Shown here piece after piece: positions 62,568 through 64,000 of a stretch of 64,000 nucleotides of DNA. Every line of letters begins with the position of its first letter. The first letter of the stretch is position 1. The translations under genes and the position numbers were made by a program. The notes beneath the pieces are model-generated. The model ran no database searches and was not told the origin of the DNA. It saw only the letters and a list, made by a program, of their open reading frames with translations. The stretch is from Streptomyces sp. CNQ-509. Lineage in GTDB: Bacteria; Actinomycetota; Actinomycetes; Streptomycetales; Streptomycetaceae. The stretch covers positions 5,067,001 through 5,131,000 of the forward strand of contig NZ_CP011492.1 of assembly GCF_001011035.1 (NCBI RefSeq), in the 5' to 3' direction.

Positions 62568-63998
62568 GTGTCCACATCCCTGCGCACGCCCGCCGGCCAC
62601 GGCATCCGCGGTCACGGCCGAAAGGTCCGCGGCGCCCGCCCGGGGCTCGCCCTCACCACGATCGTCGCCACCCAGCTCATGTTCCTGGTCGACGCCACGG
62701 TGGTGAACGTCGCACTCCCCGACATCGCTCTCGACCTCGGCTTCTCCCCGACCCGGATGTCCTGGATCCTCAACCTCTACACCCTCGCCTTCGGCGGCCT
62801 GCTGCTCCTCGGCAGCCGTATAGGCGACCGCATAGGCCGCCGCCGCGCCCTCGTCACCGGCGTGCTCGCCTTCACCGCCGCCTCCCTCCTCGCCGGCCTC
62901 GCGCCCAGCGGCGGCCTGCTCCTCTTCGCCCGTACCGCCCAGGGGGCCGCCGCGGCCCTCGCCGCCCCCAGCACCCTCGCCCTGATCGCCACCACCTTCC
63001 CCGAAGGCCGCCAACGCGCCCGCGCGCTCGCCGTCTTCGCCTCCATCAGCGGCGCCGGCGCCGCGCTCGGCCTGGTCCTCGGCGGCGCGCTCACCGACCT
63101 CGCGTCCTGGCACTGGGTCTTCCTGATCAACCTGCCCGTCGGCCTCGCCATCGCCTGGCTCGCCCCCCGCCACCTCGACGAAACCCCGCGCCAGCGCGGC
63201 CCGTTCGACGCCCTCGGCGCCCTGCTCGGCACCCTGGGCATGACCTCGCTCGTCTACGCCTTCATCCGCACCGCCGAGCAGGGCTGGAGCGACGGCCTCG
63301 CCCTCGGCGCCTTCGCCGCCGCCGCGGCGCTCCTCGGCACCTTCCTCGCCGTCGAACTCCGCGTCCGCCGCCCGCTGGTGGTCCTGTCGCTCTTCGCCGA
63401 CCGCAACCGCTCGGTCTCGTACGGGACGATGCTGATGGTCCCCGCCGGGATGTTCGGGGTCTTCTACTTCACCACCCAGTACCTGCAGCGGTTCCTCGAC
63501 TACAGCCCGTTCCGCGCCGGCCTGGCGTTCCTGGCGCTCACCCTGCCGCTCTTCGCCGCCTCGCGGTTCGCGCCGCGCGCCCAGGCCAGGTTCGGGCCGA
63601 AGCGCACCGCGCTGGCGGGGCTTACCCTCAACACCGCCGGCATCCTGTGGCTCACCCGCCTCGACGCCTCCTCCGGCTACGCCGACGGGCTGCTGGGCCC
63701 GCTGCTGCTCATGGGCGTCGGGGTCGGGCTGACGATGATGCAGCTCACCACCCTCATCCTCAGCGGCGTCGAGCCCGAGGACGCGGGCTCCGCCTCCGGG
63801 CTGCTGCAGACGATGCAGTACGTCGGCGGCAGCCTGGGCCTGTCCGTCCTGGTCTCCGTCTTCGACATGCGCCTGCGGCACTCCGCCGGGCACACGTTCT
63901 TCGACGGTACGGGCGCCGCGTTCACCGCCGCGGCGGCGTTCTCCGCGGTCGCGCTGCTGCTCATGGCGGGGGCCAGGAACACGACCCGTACGCCGTGA
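62568..63998 (+). CDS. MFS drug exporter (DHA2, 14 helices)
   Basis: 476 aa, complete two bases before the window end. ATQLMFLVDATVVNVALPDIALDLGFS (helix 1 motif D1), LLLLGSRIGDRIGRRRALV (motif A), RTAQGAAAALAAPSTLALI (motif B) and ASISGAGAALGLVLGGALTDLASWHWVFLINLPVG (motif C of antiporters) are characteristic. It should expel a toxic compound using the proton gradient. It is divergent from and likely repressed by the TetR gene at 61869. GTG 62568 follows CCGGAGG. Confidence 0.9.
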   Translation: MSTSLRTPAGHGIRGHGRKVRGARPGLALTTIVATQLMFLVDATVVNVALPDIALDLGFSPTRMSWILNLYTLAFGGLLLLGSRIGDRIGRRRALVTGVLAFTAASLLAGLAPSGGLLLFARTAQGAAAALAAPSTLALIATTFPEGRQRARALAVFASISGAGAALGLVLGGALTDLASWHWVFLINLPVGLAIAWLAPRHLDETPRQRGPFDALGALLGTLGMTSLVYAFIRTAEQGWSDGLALGAFAAAAALLGTFLAVELRVRRPLVVLSLFADRNRSVSYGTMLMVPAGMFGVFYFTTQYLQRFLDYSPFRAGLAFLALTLPLFAASRFAPRAQARFGPKRTALAGLTLNTAGILWLTRLDASSGYADGLLGPLLLMGVGVGLTMMQLTTLILSGVEPEDAGSASGLLQTMQYVGGSLGLSVLVSVFDMRLRHSAGHTFFDGTGAAFTAAAAFSAVALLLMAGARNTTRTP

Positions 63999-64000
63999 AA

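Overview
The window is about 72% GC chromosome from a Streptomyces-like actinomycete. Third codon positions are almost all G or C, and several start codons sit exactly 7 nt after a TANNNT-type -10 box (leaderless transcripts, common in this group). The gene content is typical Streptomyces core chromosome: AfsQ1/AfsQ2/SigQ, a BmpA-type nucleoside importer, sdhCDAB, and a Kdn/nonulosonate wall-polymer locus. From memory, many of these genes lie between SCO4855 and SCO4920 in S. coelicolor. I see no phage, plasmid, CRISPR, rRNA or tRNA.

Layout. 1-8.6 kb: a WYL regulator, then a nonulosonic-acid (sialate/Kdn-type) polymer locus with a polysialyltransferase-like enzyme and a GT2 on the minus strand, and a DUF6716 transferase, a cytidylyltransferase-HAD fusion, NeuB and a second sialyltransferase-like protein on the plus strand. 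8.8-16.7 kb: an M20 amidohydrolase, two tandem secreted DUF4360 paralogues under a CebR-like box, a MarR pair, an acyl-CoA mutase large subunit, an internally deleted sulfotransferase and an L,D-transpeptidase lipoprotein. 17-25.6 kb: two ECF sigma factors around a membrane anti-sigma-like protein, a large secreted amidase with FG-GAP repeats, a GH20 hexosaminidase and a UraD-like gene that can only start at CTG. 25.9-30.4 kb: sdhCDAB, a MazF-type toxin-antitoxin pair and a patch of gene remnants. 30.4-42.6 kb: deoA-cdd-permease-permease-ATPase-BmpA, an MFS/LysR pair, an alpha/beta hydrolase and add. 42.7-49 kb: small membrane and secreted proteins and afsQ1Q2Q3/sigQ. 49.2-60.4 kb: deoC with two aldehyde dehydrogenases, a PH-domain protein, a beheaded NlpC/P60 gene beside a YefM/YoeB module, pgm, purine nucleoside phosphorylase, lpdA and a DeoR regulator. 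60.5-64 kb: two MFS exporters and a TetR regulator with clear operators.

How the genes fit together. Nucleosides imported by the BmpA/ABC system are cleaved by DeoA and PunA, deaminated by Cdd and Add, and the pentose phosphates pass through a phosphopentomutase/phosphohexomutase-type enzyme and DeoC to acetaldehyde and triose phosphate; the two aldehyde dehydrogenases sit behind deoC. The palindrome CTACGCGCGTAG, or a one- or two-mismatch version, lies at five promoters of exactly these genes, which predicts one shared, unidentified regulator. Second, a promoter-like pair CTGT(G/C)AC(A/G)-N17-GCTG occurs three times around the ECF locus. Two copies run straight into strong hairpins 70-110 nt downstream, which looks like two small RNAs, and the third stands in front of the amidase. 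These two systems are the most interesting content of the window.
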